Of a stretch of DNA of 23,664 bases, positions 1-6,722 are shown piece by piece. This DNA is from JAJFTV01 sp964426355 (GTDB lineage: Bacteria > Chloroflexota > Anaerolineae > Anaerolineales > Anaerolineaceae): positions 1 through 23,664 of the forward strand of contig CAYRRA010000048.1 of NCBI GenBank assembly GCA_964426355.1, given 5' to 3'. The notes under the pieces were generated by a model that saw nothing but the letters and a program-made list of their open reading frames with translations, had not been told where the DNA came from and made no database searches. How positions within the stretch are numbered: position 1 is the stretch's first letter; the number at the start of each line of letters is the position of its first letter. The position numbers and the translations under genes are program-made.

Positions 1-1
1 C

Positions 2-730
2 AATAAACCATCCAGAGAGGTGTTTAAAGAGGGTGCAGAGATCCCTGGCTTGGAAAACGAAGAGTATTTGATGGAAGTGCTGATATCGCCACTGCAAACA
101 GAGTGGAACGGCTGCCTGCAGCAGGGGTTGGATCAATATGCTGGAGAAACAGCCCGCCGGTATGTTTTGGGCGAAGGGGTTCTTCCAGGTTACGAGACAC
201 CCGTGCGCGAGAAAGCGCTATGGGTGCAGGGAATGTTGGATCGTTTGGAAGAGACCGTTGAACAGCATGACCGGCGCCATGCAATACTGGCTGGGTGTTC
301 ACATCAATTTCCCCAGCGGCGCGTGGAAGAAATGCGCGCGTTATACCAGCAGACAAGAAGCCTGGATGCGGTGCTGGCTGTGATGGCACAGGCAAAAACG
401 CATGAGGAGGAGGATTATTATGAAACGCCTCAGCGTGAGGGGAATCTCATCCGGGTGACCAAGATTCCCTTTGATGCTCAAGCATTTCAGCAGGCAACCA
501 CATCGCAGGAACGAAAATTGGCATATTGCCATTGCCCCATGGTGAAAAACGCCATGAACGAAGGAGTACCCTTGTCAGCAACCTATTGTTCTTGTGGCGC
601 GGGATGGTACCATACCCTTTGGGAAGGGATTTTCGAACAACCTGTGCAGGTCGATATGGTAAGGTCTTTGTTGAAGGGTGATGAAACCTGTGAGTTTGTG
701 ATTCATATTCCATCAGAAGTGAGGATGTAA
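2..730 (+). CDS. Conserved protein of unknown function, cysteine-containing C-terminal domain (5' end outside window)
   Basis: The frame is open from base 2, and the first possible start (GTG at 20) has no properly spaced ribosome binding site, so the gene probably begins upstream and is truncated here. About 236 residues are visible from the GTG. The C-terminal half carries CHCP and, about 23 residues later, CSCGAGWYHTLWEGIF, then a stretch ending in GDETCEFVIHIP. This resembles uncharacterised bacterial proteins with a C-x-C-P ... C-S-C-G-x-G-W/Y signature and a V4R-like ligand- or metal-binding fold. The family name is from memory and unsure; the cysteines are seen. It stops 4 bases before the GNAT gene and probably heads or belongs to a four-gene plus-strand operon. 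No function is assigned. Confidence 0.75.
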   Translation, partial: NKPSREVFKEGAEIPGLENEEYLMEVLISPLQTEWNGCLQQGLDQYAGETARRYVLGEGVLPGYETPVREKALWVQGMLDRLEETVEQHDRRHAILAGCSHQFPQRRVEEMRALYQQTRSLDAVLAVMAQAKTHEEEDYYETPQREGNLIRVTKIPFDAQAFQQATTSQERKLAYCHCPMVKNAMNEGVPLSATYCSCGAGWYHTLWEGIFEQPVQVDMVRSLLKGDETCEFVIHIPSEVRM

Positions 731-734
731 ACCC

Positions 735-1502
735 ATGACAGAAAAAATTGAAATCATCACGGTCGATGCGAAAAATCTGGATCAACACAGTTTTTTCTGC
801 TATAAGAGCAAACCCAAAAGCGAAGGGTATCAGCGCAAGCATGCCTGGTTGCAGGAACGTTTCAAGGAAGGTATGCAAATCAAGTTGCTTTACGAGGGCA
901 AGCGGTCGATTGGCTTTATCGAATATATACCCGCGAAAAATGCCTGGCGTCCGGTGCTGGCAGATGGCTATCTGTTCATCCACTGCATTTGGGTGGTGGG
1001 AAAAGGCAAAGGGAAAGGGTATGGCAGCCGGTTGCTGGAAGCCTGTGAGGAGGAAGCCCGCGCACGCGGGATGAACGGTGTGGCGATGACCGCAACCAGC
1101 CGCGTCTGGCTGGCAGGTGAAGAACTCTTGCTTAAAAACGGATACCAGGTGGCAGACCAGTATCCGCCATTTTCACTGCTTGCCAAACCGTTCAACAACT
1201 TGGAGATGCCGCGTTTTCCAACGGACTGGGAGGAGCGTGCCAGCCGGTATCCGCAGGGATTGACCGTACTGCATGCCGATCAGTGCCCGTACATACCGGA
1301 TGCTACCTCGATTGTTCGTGAAGCAGGAAATGAATTATCCATCCCGGTTGAAACCATTCTATTGAAAAGCGCATCCGAAGTACAGGCGTTATCGCCGTCA
1401 CCCTATGGCGTTTTCAACGTGGTTTACAACAGCAAACTGATAACGTATCATTACCTGCTCAAGAAGGATTTTCCGGAACTACTGCGTAAGGCAACCGGTT
1501 AG
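735..1502 (+). CDS. GNAT N-acetyltransferase with YoaP-like C-terminal domain
   Basis: The 255-residue protein has an N-terminal GNAT fold. A glycine-rich acetyl-CoA pyrophosphate loop (GKGKGKGYGSRLLEA) lies at about residues 89-103, after the beta-4 strand HCIWVVG. The C-terminal about 90 residues, starting near GLTVLHADQCPYIPDA, resemble the YoaP family extension found fused to GNAT domains, a thioredoxin-like module. It presumably transfers an acetyl group from acetyl-CoA to an unknown amine. The ATG at 735 follows GAGGAT at 720-725. The gene lies 4 bases after the preceding one and 9 before the next, so co-transcription is likely. Substrate unknown. Confidence 0.85.
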   Translation: MTEKIEIITVDAKNLDQHSFFCYKSKPKSEGYQRKHAWLQERFKEGMQIKLLYEGKRSIGFIEYIPAKNAWRPVLADGYLFIHCIWVVGKGKGKGYGSRLLEACEEEARARGMNGVAMTATSRVWLAGEELLLKNGYQVADQYPPFSLLAKPFNNLEMPRFPTDWEERASRYPQGLTVLHADQCPYIPDATSIVREAGNELSIPVETILLKSASEVQALSPSPYGVFNVVYNSKLITYHYLLKKDFPELLRKATG

Positions 1503-1511
1503 GAAGTCGAT

Positions 1512-2219
1512 ATGGAACAGATGAGCATAACCACCGATGGCGTACAGATGGATCTGGCTGGACCTGCGGAATTGCCGGGGCTGCTGGAGAGAATCAATAC
1601 AGCTTATTTCTGGGGTGTGGAATGGGAGCAAGCTGAAAAATCTGCCTGCGCTGCCCAGATTGCCGCCCATTATGATCCGCGGGCTCGTTATTTGGGCTTT
1701 TCCCTGGAGCCACCGCAAATGGAAGGGCTTCGCCTGTTCACCGGTGAGCGGTTGCGCACACGGATAGGGACACTTTCTGTGCTGGGGTTGGAAGCCTGTC
1801 GCACCATGTCCCTGCTGGATGTGTATGCTCCGGCTGTGCAGCAGGTGCTCTTGCAAGTGAATCACAGGCTCATGCCAATCTGTTATGTGAACGGTTGTAT
1901 CCTGGGTGAATGTGCACATGCTTCGCTGGCACTCATGCGTTATCTGTCTGTGAGTGGGTTGGGTAGTGCACAGGAACGGCTTGAAGAGCATCTGGTAAAA
2001 ATACACCTGAGACGGGATGGCAAAGGCGGTTGGACGGGTTTTCCTTACTATTACACATTGCTGGTGCTCAGCGAAATGCCGGGCGTGCTGGCGGTTAATG
2101 AGCGAGCCTATACCGCAGCACGTTGTGAAAAACTCCTGCGCCGTAAAGCCCAACCTGGCGCCATCTCAGAACGCCGTGTGCAACTGCTGCAGCGTGTTCT
2201 TGCCGAGGCACACCCGTGA
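1512..2219 (+). CDS. Hypothetical protein, predominantly helical
   Basis: I do not recognise this 235-residue protein. It has no signal peptide, no convincing membrane helix and no clear catalytic motif. Its composition (many Leu, Ala, Glu, Arg) suggests an all-helical soluble protein. Features that stand out are YFWGVEWEQAEKSACAAQIAAHYDPRAR split around residues 32-60, a CYVNGCILGECAH segment with three cysteines and a histidine near residues 124-136, and a basic C-terminus. It starts 9 bases after the YoaP-like gene, and its stop overlaps the start of the radical SAM gene by four bases (GTGA), which implies translational coupling. Its job is probably tied to those neighbours; this is inference from layout only. 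Confidence 0.8.
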   Translation: MEQMSITTDGVQMDLAGPAELPGLLERINTAYFWGVEWEQAEKSACAAQIAAHYDPRARYLGFSLEPPQMEGLRLFTGERLRTRIGTLSVLGLEACRTMSLLDVYAPAVQQVLLQVNHRLMPICYVNGCILGECAHASLALMRYLSVSGLGSAQERLEEHLVKIHLRRDGKGGWTGFPYYYTLLVLSEMPGVLAVNERAYTAARCEKLLRRKAQPGAISERRVQLLQRVLAEAHP

Positions 2220-3100
2220 CGCTGGTGCGAGAAATTCAAGCAAAGGGCATCTTGAACCCGGTCAAACAGCCGGATACGTGGTTCGGTCTGCGATACAACA
2301 TGAACCTGTACCGTGGCTGCCAGCACCAGTGCATTTACTGCGATTCGCGCAGCGAATGCTACCAGATTGAGGATTTTAACAACGAAGTATTGGTGAAAAG
2401 CAACGCCATCGAGCTGCTCGCGCAGGAACTGCCGCGCAAACGCATCAAGGGGACCATTGGCACTGGCTCGATGAATGACCCCTATATGCCGCTTGAGGCG
2501 GATTACCGGCTGACCGGGCGGGCGTTGGAGCTGATTGCACGCTACCGCTTTCCGGTGCACATCCTGACCAAGAGCGATAGGGTACTGCGTGACCGGGATG
2601 TGATCGCTGAAATCAACCGGGTGTATGCTGCCGTGAGTTTCACTATTACCACGGCAGATGATGAACTGGCGAAAAAGCTGGAGCCGTGCGCACCCTTGCC
2701 GTCCGCGAGGTTGCACGCCATGCGGGTTCTGGCTGAATGTGGGGTGCAAACCGGCGTGCTCTTGATGCCGGTGCTGCCGTTTATCGAGGACAATGAGGAG
2801 AATATTCACAGCATTGTAGAACGTGCGCATGAAAACGGTGCGGGGTACATCCTGCCCGCTTTCGGCATGACGCTGCGTGACCGGCAAAAGGACTATTACT
2901 TTGCCAGGTTGAACGAGCATTTCCCCGGGTTAAGCGAGAAATACAGGCGCACTTTTGGCGGTCAGTATAGCTGCCAGGTGCCGCAGGCGCTTTTCCTGCG
3001 GCACATTTTTGAACAGCTATGTATGCGCTATGGGATTGCCACGCAAATGCCAGTCTATGCCGGGCAAACCGGGGAGACCGAACAATTAAGCCTGCTATAA
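2216..3100 (+). CDS. SPL-family radical SAM protein (spore photoproduct lyase-like / Rv2578c-like)
   Basis: The 294-residue protein carries CQHQCIYC at residues 35-42, the CX3CX2C motif that binds the radical-SAM [4Fe-4S] cluster. It is preceded by MNLYRGC, typical of the SPL/Rv2578c group. GTGSMNDPYMPLE and HILTKSD are further conserved segments of that group, lining the SAM barrel. Such proteins are annotated as SPL-family radical SAM proteins; true spore photoproduct lyase activity is doubtful in this context and most members have no assigned substrate. The GTG start at 2216 overlaps the upstream stop by four bases. The gene ends 12 bases from the convergent gene on the other strand, with no room for a terminator between them. 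Confidence 0.88.
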   Translation: MTLVREIQAKGILNPVKQPDTWFGLRYNMNLYRGCQHQCIYCDSRSECYQIEDFNNEVLVKSNAIELLAQELPRKRIKGTIGTGSMNDPYMPLEADYRLTGRALELIARYRFPVHILTKSDRVLRDRDVIAEINRVYAAVSFTITTADDELAKKLEPCAPLPSARLHAMRVLAECGVQTGVLLMPVLPFIEDNEENIHSIVERAHENGAGYILPAFGMTLRDRQKDYYFARLNEHFPGLSEKYRRTFGGQYSCQVPQALFLRHIFEQLCMRYGIATQMPVYAGQTGETEQLSLL

Positions 3101-3112
3101 GTACGAAACAGC

Positions 3113-4234
3113 TTATTCCTCGCGCACGCCTTCCATTACGTAGCGCGTCAATTCGCTCACGCTCAGCCCCTGGATGCCTAATTTCTCCAGCGTACGCCCG
3201 CGCCGCCAGTAATCTTTGTGGTGAATGATGCAAGCCAGCCGGATAATGCTGTTGATACAGCGCACCGAGACGCCGTATTGCTCTCCCAGCGCGGCAATGG
3301 GCACCAGGCTCATGGGTACATCTTCAAAGATGTAGCGGTGGTTCAGGTTTTTAGGGGCTTTAATGCCGTAATATCCGCTTTGGTTCTGGATGGCTTCGTA
3401 CAGGTTATCGCCTGTGGCTGAATAGGCTCTGCGCAGCCATTCCAGAGCTGTTTGGGCACGGATGCCCAATGCAGCCGAAACGGTGACCCGCTCGCGATCC
3501 ATCGTTTCAAGGACACGCGCCACGGAAGGCGTAGCTCCTTCGATGTAATACTGGAAATCGCCACCGGTTGATTCAATCCGTCCTGCGTTCAGGATGGTCA
3601 ACGCTGGATGGAAGATGACGCCCATGTTGTTCAGGCTGGTGTGCAGCACACTTCCCCCGTTGATGAACTGCGGAAAAGCCGGTGAAATTGCCTCGAGTAC
3701 CTCTTCTGTCCGGTTGGCAGGCAGAGCAGCCAGCGGAACACTGTCTTTGATCCGAAAAATACGCGCCTGGGTTGGACCATCGGAGCGGCTGGCATACAAA
3801 AAAGTCTCTGCTTCGGCAATGATCACGTCAGTGGTGCAGCCATGATCACGAATGGTTTTGGTAAACTCTACTGCACCCAGCGTGCGCCCAGGATTGAGCA
3901 GGACGATTTGTCCATCCCGGAGATACGGCGCGGAACGTTTTGCAATGTCGATATGTGCATCGGATGGGACGACTACCATGATCACCTGGGCATGTTCCAG
4001 GGCTTTGGCAATATCCGAGGTGACGAACTCCAGTTTGCCAAAGCCGTGTGGACCTGTTTCGTAACTTTCAAGGTCGATACCGCCGCGCTTGTGCACGAAT
4101 TCTATGTTTTCCCAGGTGCGGTTATAGAGCACAGTTGGAAAACCCATCAATGCCAGGTGGGCAGCCATTGCCTTACCGCCGTGCCCTGCGCCGATCACGG
4201 TAAAACGGGTTGGAGAGTTGATTGAATTGTTCAT
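3113..4234 (-). CDS. NAD(P)-binding octopine/nopaline dehydrogenase family protein
   Basis: From the chosen start this is a 373-residue two-domain dehydrogenase. The N-terminal Rossmann motif GAGHGG is at residues 15-20 with a following NRT, suggesting NAD(P) binding. The C-terminal helical domain contains IFEDVPMSLVPIAALG and RRGRTLEKLGI, typical of the octopine/nopaline dehydrogenase C-terminal family. Family members catalyse reversible reductive condensation of an amino group with a 2-oxoacid, or related 2-hydroxy/amino-acid oxidations; substrate unknown here. The frame extends to 4330, but ATG at 4234 has a purine-rich ribosome site (GGCAGGA) 4 bases upstream and is preferred. An ATG at 4261 would overlap the preceding stop as ATGA but lacks such a site. 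It follows the B12-binding gene by 23 bases and is probably in one operon with it. Confidence 0.87.
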   Translation of the reverse strand: MNNSINSPTRFTVIGAGHGGKAMAAHLALMGFPTVLYNRTWENIEFVHKRGGIDLESYETGPHGFGKLEFVTSDIAKALEHAQVIMVVVPSDAHIDIAKRSAPYLRDGQIVLLNPGRTLGAVEFTKTIRDHGCTTDVIIAEAETFLYASRSDGPTQARIFRIKDSVPLAALPANRTEEVLEAISPAFPQFINGGSVLHTSLNNMGVIFHPALTILNAGRIESTGGDFQYYIEGATPSVARVLETMDRERVTVSAALGIRAQTALEWLRRAYSATGDNLYEAIQNQSGYYGIKAPKNLNHRYIFEDVPMSLVPIAALGEQYGVSVRCINSIIRLACIIHHKDYWRRGRTLEKLGIQGLSVSELTRYVMEGVREE

Positions 4235-4257
4235 ATTATCCTGCCTTCTTCGTATCT

Positions 4258-5898
4258 TCATTGGTCTAGCAAAGCCATTCTCTCCTCTTCGGAGAGGGGC
4301 TTGCGTGTTTCTGGATGGATGGCAATACAAGCACCGCGCTCGTCTATTCGTGTGCAGATTTGCCCACGGGCATAAAGGTTGTTACGCAGGTGTGGTGCAT
4401 CCAGGATCCCGTTCGTGACCGCCAGAGTCAGGTTTTCGGGATCGGTAAATGGATCGGGGCAATTCGGTTTAGCCTGCCTGCGGATGGCATCCAGAGTGAT
4501 CCTCGCCTCGGAAACCAGTTCAATCTTTCGTGCCTGCAACAGTGGGTCTTGTAGCAAATCCGGCTGCCCGGCGAGCGCTTTTTCGACTGCGGTGCGTGCC
4601 AGTTTACAGGCTTCAATCACATCCGCTGCTGTGGCGGCGTGTTGAGCTTCGGTATGCCCGACCACGTGAACGATATGCGGGTGAAGAGCCATTTGTACGT
4701 AAACACTGGTGGATAAATGAGAGCGGGCTGAATCCAGGTCGAGCGGATAGCTCAATAATCCGGTGCGAACCTGCCGCCAGATGCGAAAATCTGCTCCTGC
4801 CAGTGGTGCAATCAAATCCAGGATGGCAGCCATTTTTGCCAGGTCCATTCGATCGGAAAGCCCCGGCGGGCTGTTGAACATAAACTGTGCGATGTAATCT
4901 TTTACACCGCATGCGCGCGCATTATACGCTGACAAATACCCCGCGACAACAAAAACAATGTCCGGTGCATCGCGCAATCCCCAATGGTGCGGTTCATTCA
5001 GTTCGACAGGAATGCCATGCCTGCCATACCAGCCAATGAGCTGCTGATGCTGCGTGATCGACTCTTGCAGGCTCCACGGACCGCGCCCATCCATGCGATT
5101 GAACCAGAACAAAGGCACAGCACCCCAGGCAATGCGGATGGTCCTGGTGTACATCTCAGCCAGGCGGATGAAGTCATCGGTGCCGGAATAGGTTCTCAAC
5201 AGCGGGTAATTGCCACAGCGACTGGCAGCGTACAGCGCCTGGTAGTCCTCCTCAGTGCGTACCGGTACACCGCCCGCGCCGGTGCGGCGACGGTTTTGTC
5301 TTTCAGGATGAAAGAAGTTTTCCTGGGCGTCCTGGTCAATGCCTAACGAGATCACATCCAATACCTGCGCTTCTGCGATAGCGCGGATGCCTGCCAGCGT
5401 ATCCGACAGGGTAGGTAAACCGAAATGATGGCGCAAGATCGGGTAAGGGGCTTTCCATTGGATCCGTTCAAGCGTGGTTTGCGGGAAATCCTTTTCGCTT
5501 GATTCGCCTGCTGGCTGACCTTTGAGATAAGCCAGGATGCGCTCGGGGGGTTCACCGCCTTCATAGACCTGCTCGAAAAAGCCCATCCTGGCGATTCGGC
5601 GCGCCAGGGGAGGGGTTCCGGCAAAAACAAAGCGAACTCCAGCCGCTTTGAGGTCTTCAGCCGCTTCTGCAAATTCAGCAATCAACCGTTCGCCTGTTTC
5701 CGGGGTGAGGCGGTAGGATACCCCTACCAGATCCGCTTTTTCCCGTCTTGCGGTTTGTAAAACCTCTTCCACGGATACGGCAGGACCGAGAAAAATGGTC
5801 CGCCAGCCAGCAGTTTCTGCCTGATTCAAGAATTTATAAACCCCGGCTACATGGACACATTCGCCCAGCGCCGCGGCGACAACCGTTTTCCTTTCCAT
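4258..5898 (-). CDS. Cobalamin-binding protein with methylaspartate (glutamate) mutase E-like domain
   Basis: The 546-residue protein starts with a B12-binding-like Rossmann domain (about residues 1-130). The usual D-x-H-x-x-G cobalt-ligand motif reads C14-V-H16-V-A-G19, so the histidine is kept but the aspartate is cysteine. A GVSYRLTPETG segment near residue 59 corresponds to the second B12 contact. The remaining about 380 residues (RTYSGTDDFIRLAEMYTR, LFWFNRMDGRGP, ELNEPHHWGLRDAPD, VVGHTEAQHAATA) resemble the TIM-barrel catalytic chain of methylaspartate mutase, fused here in one polypeptide. This suggests a B12-dependent carbon-skeleton rearrangement, but the substrate is not evident. ATG at 5898 follows GAAGAGGGG, a strong ribosome site. 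Lead gene of a two-gene operon with an opine-dehydrogenase-like gene. Confidence 0.75.
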   Translation of the reverse strand: MERKTVVAAALGECVHVAGVYKFLNQAETAGWRTIFLGPAVSVEEVLQTARREKADLVGVSYRLTPETGERLIAEFAEAAEDLKAAGVRFVFAGTPPLARRIARMGFFEQVYEGGEPPERILAYLKGQPAGESSEKDFPQTTLERIQWKAPYPILRHHFGLPTLSDTLAGIRAIAEAQVLDVISLGIDQDAQENFFHPERQNRRRTGAGGVPVRTEEDYQALYAASRCGNYPLLRTYSGTDDFIRLAEMYTRTIRIAWGAVPLFWFNRMDGRGPWSLQESITQHQQLIGWYGRHGIPVELNEPHHWGLRDAPDIVFVVAGYLSAYNARACGVKDYIAQFMFNSPPGLSDRMDLAKMAAILDLIAPLAGADFRIWRQVRTGLLSYPLDLDSARSHLSTSVYVQMALHPHIVHVVGHTEAQHAATAADVIEACKLARTAVEKALAGQPDLLQDPLLQARKIELVSEARITLDAIRRQAKPNCPDPFTDPENLTLAVTNGILDAPHLRNNLYARGQICTRIDERGACIAIHPETRKPLSEEERMALLDQ

Positions 5899-5966
5899 TT
5901 TCCCCTCTTCTTATAAGTTTTGGAACGAGCAGGTAATGCGACAAATATTCTTTGACGCTTATATCA

Positions 5967-5972
5967 ATTATA
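5967..5972 (-). promoter_or_regulatory. Candidate -10 box for the B12-protein operon
   Basis: Read on the minus strand the bases are TATAAT, a perfect -10 hexamer, about 70 bases upstream of the ATG at 5898. No convincing -35 hexamer lies 16-18 bases upstream, so the promoter call is tentative. Confidence 0.35.
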
Positions 5973-6039
5973 ACAAAGCCGGGGGATGTGTACCAGATTC
6001 CCTGGTTGGGTTGAAGATGTTTTTTTTAGGAGCGTCAAG

Positions 6040-6396
6040 TTAGAGTGTGATTACCTTCTCAGCGCGCCATTGTGCTTCAATAATGTCGGTCATGCCGCCA
6101 ACTATACCCACTCGCAGTTGATCGCTGAGGTTATAGTGGTTAAGGCATGTTTGACAGACGATCAGGCGTACGCCGCGTTGTTCTAATGCTGCTAATTCGT
6201 TGAGTACCAGTGAGCCTTCCACCACCAGTTTTACGCCATCATTGTAGAAGCTGATGATACCAGGAAGCATGTTGCTCTCATTCAACAGGGTGAAATATTT
6301 CTGGATTAATTTTATTTGCAGCGCCGGGTCACCACTGCCCATTCCTGCCTGGGTGATCTGAATAGCAAACGGGGCTTTATCATTTTTTGTGTCCAT
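6040..6396 (-). CDS. DsrE family protein, like the C-terminal domain of YedF
   Basis: This 118-residue protein has the DsrE-like signature MGSGDPALQIKLIQKYF (residues 19-35), then FYNDGVKLVVEGS and LEQRGVRLIVCQTCLNHYNL with Cys81 and Cys84. The pattern matches the C-terminal half of YedF, the sulfurtransferase-like protein found with selenium metabolism genes. The N-terminal SirA/TusA domain of YedF is absent, so this is a single-domain version. A role in persulfide or selenium handling via the CxxC cysteines is plausible but not shown. ATG at 6396 is preceded by AGGAGGG, an excellent ribosome site. It appears to be transcribed alone; no selenium gene is visible nearby. Confidence 0.85.
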   Translation of the reverse strand: MDTKNDKAPFAIQITQAGMGSGDPALQIKLIQKYFTLLNESNMLPGIISFYNDGVKLVVEGSLVLNELAALEQRGVRLIVCQTCLNHYNLSDQLRVGIVGGMTDIIEAQWRAEKVITL

Positions 6397-6469
6397 GTTC
6401 CCTCCTGCGGGATTGATGTGGTTGGTTTTGTATAACGGTTACTGTAGCATGTAAAGAAACTGGTGGCAA

Positions 6470-6522
6470 GGCGCAATGGGTATTGTTGGGTTTGAGGGGG
6501 CATTGGAACGCAACCCGAGTTG
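6470..6522. repeat. Imperfect direct repeat, copy 1
   Basis: About 53 bases beginning GGCGCAATGG and ending CCCGAGTTG recur at 6617-6670 with roughly 80-85% identity by eye. Shared blocks include TTGTTGGGTTT, AGGGGG and ATTGGAAC. Non-coding spacer between the DsrE gene and the flavoprotein gene. Confidence 0.7.
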
Positions 6523-6548
6523 TCATCCCGAAGCGCAAGCGAGGGATT
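6516..6548 (+). repeat. Dispersed intergenic repeat (family B), copy 1
   Basis: The segment CGAGTTGTCATCCCGAAGCG...AAGCGAGGGATT matches 23498-23530 in the opposite orientation with only a few differences. This is the type of short 'CCTCGCTTCGG' repeat scattered between genes in many bacterial genomes. Function unknown. Confidence 0.65.
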
Positions 6549-6571
6549 ACCATTGCCCCTGCCTGGCAGGC
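6549..6571 (+). repeat. 23-base perfect dispersed repeat (family A), copy 1
   Basis: The 23 bases starting ACCATTGCCCC and ending GGCAGGC are identical to 23436-23458. The 3' half (GCCTG-G-CAGGC) is a small palindrome. It lies directly after a family B repeat. Confidence 0.75.
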
Positions 6572-6616
6572 AAACCGTAACAGGTGATTCGTAATCAGTA
6601 AACGGTGATTGGGTTG

Positions 6617-6670
6617 GGCGCAGTGGCTGTTGTTGGGTTTCGAGGGGGAATTGGAACACAGCCCAGGTTG
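6617..6670. repeat. Imperfect direct repeat, copy 2
   Basis: Second copy of the repeat at 6470-6522, starting GGCGCAGTGG. Its last 12 bases form the left arm of the hairpin at 6658-6691. Between the two copies lies an AT-rich stretch with gtgatt/gtaatcag-type motifs that also occurs in other spacers of this window. Confidence 0.65.
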
Positions 6671-6691
6671 CTGTGAAACAACCTGGGCTGT
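6658..6691 (-). terminator. Strong hairpin downstream of the flavoprotein gene
   Basis: A perfect 13-base-pair inverted repeat (ACAGCCCAGGTTG / CAACCTGGGCTGT) with an 8-base loop begins about 30 bases beyond the flavoprotein stop codon on the minus strand. There is no U-tract on the minus strand after the hairpin. A T-rich stretch does follow on the plus strand, but no plus-strand gene precedes it. It may stabilise the mRNA 3' end or act as a terminator; the terminator role is inferred. Confidence 0.5.
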
Positions 6692-6722
6692 TCAGCAAAA
6701 ATTTTATTTTTAGTTGATCGTT

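Noticed and set aside
2108..2920. 270-residue minus-strand frame
   Set aside because: Antisense to the radical SAM gene and its neighbour; no ribosome site or domain.
4235..4330. N-terminal extension of the opine-dehydrogenase-like frame
   Set aside because: The extension overlaps the end of the B12-protein gene and encodes a basic stretch without family similarity; ATG at 4234 has a ribosome site and is directly followed by the Rossmann strand.
5986..6030. Hairpin ACCAG/CTGGT followed by a run of eight Ts on the plus strand
   Set aside because: The stem is five pairs, the T-run is 13 bases away and no plus-strand gene precedes it.
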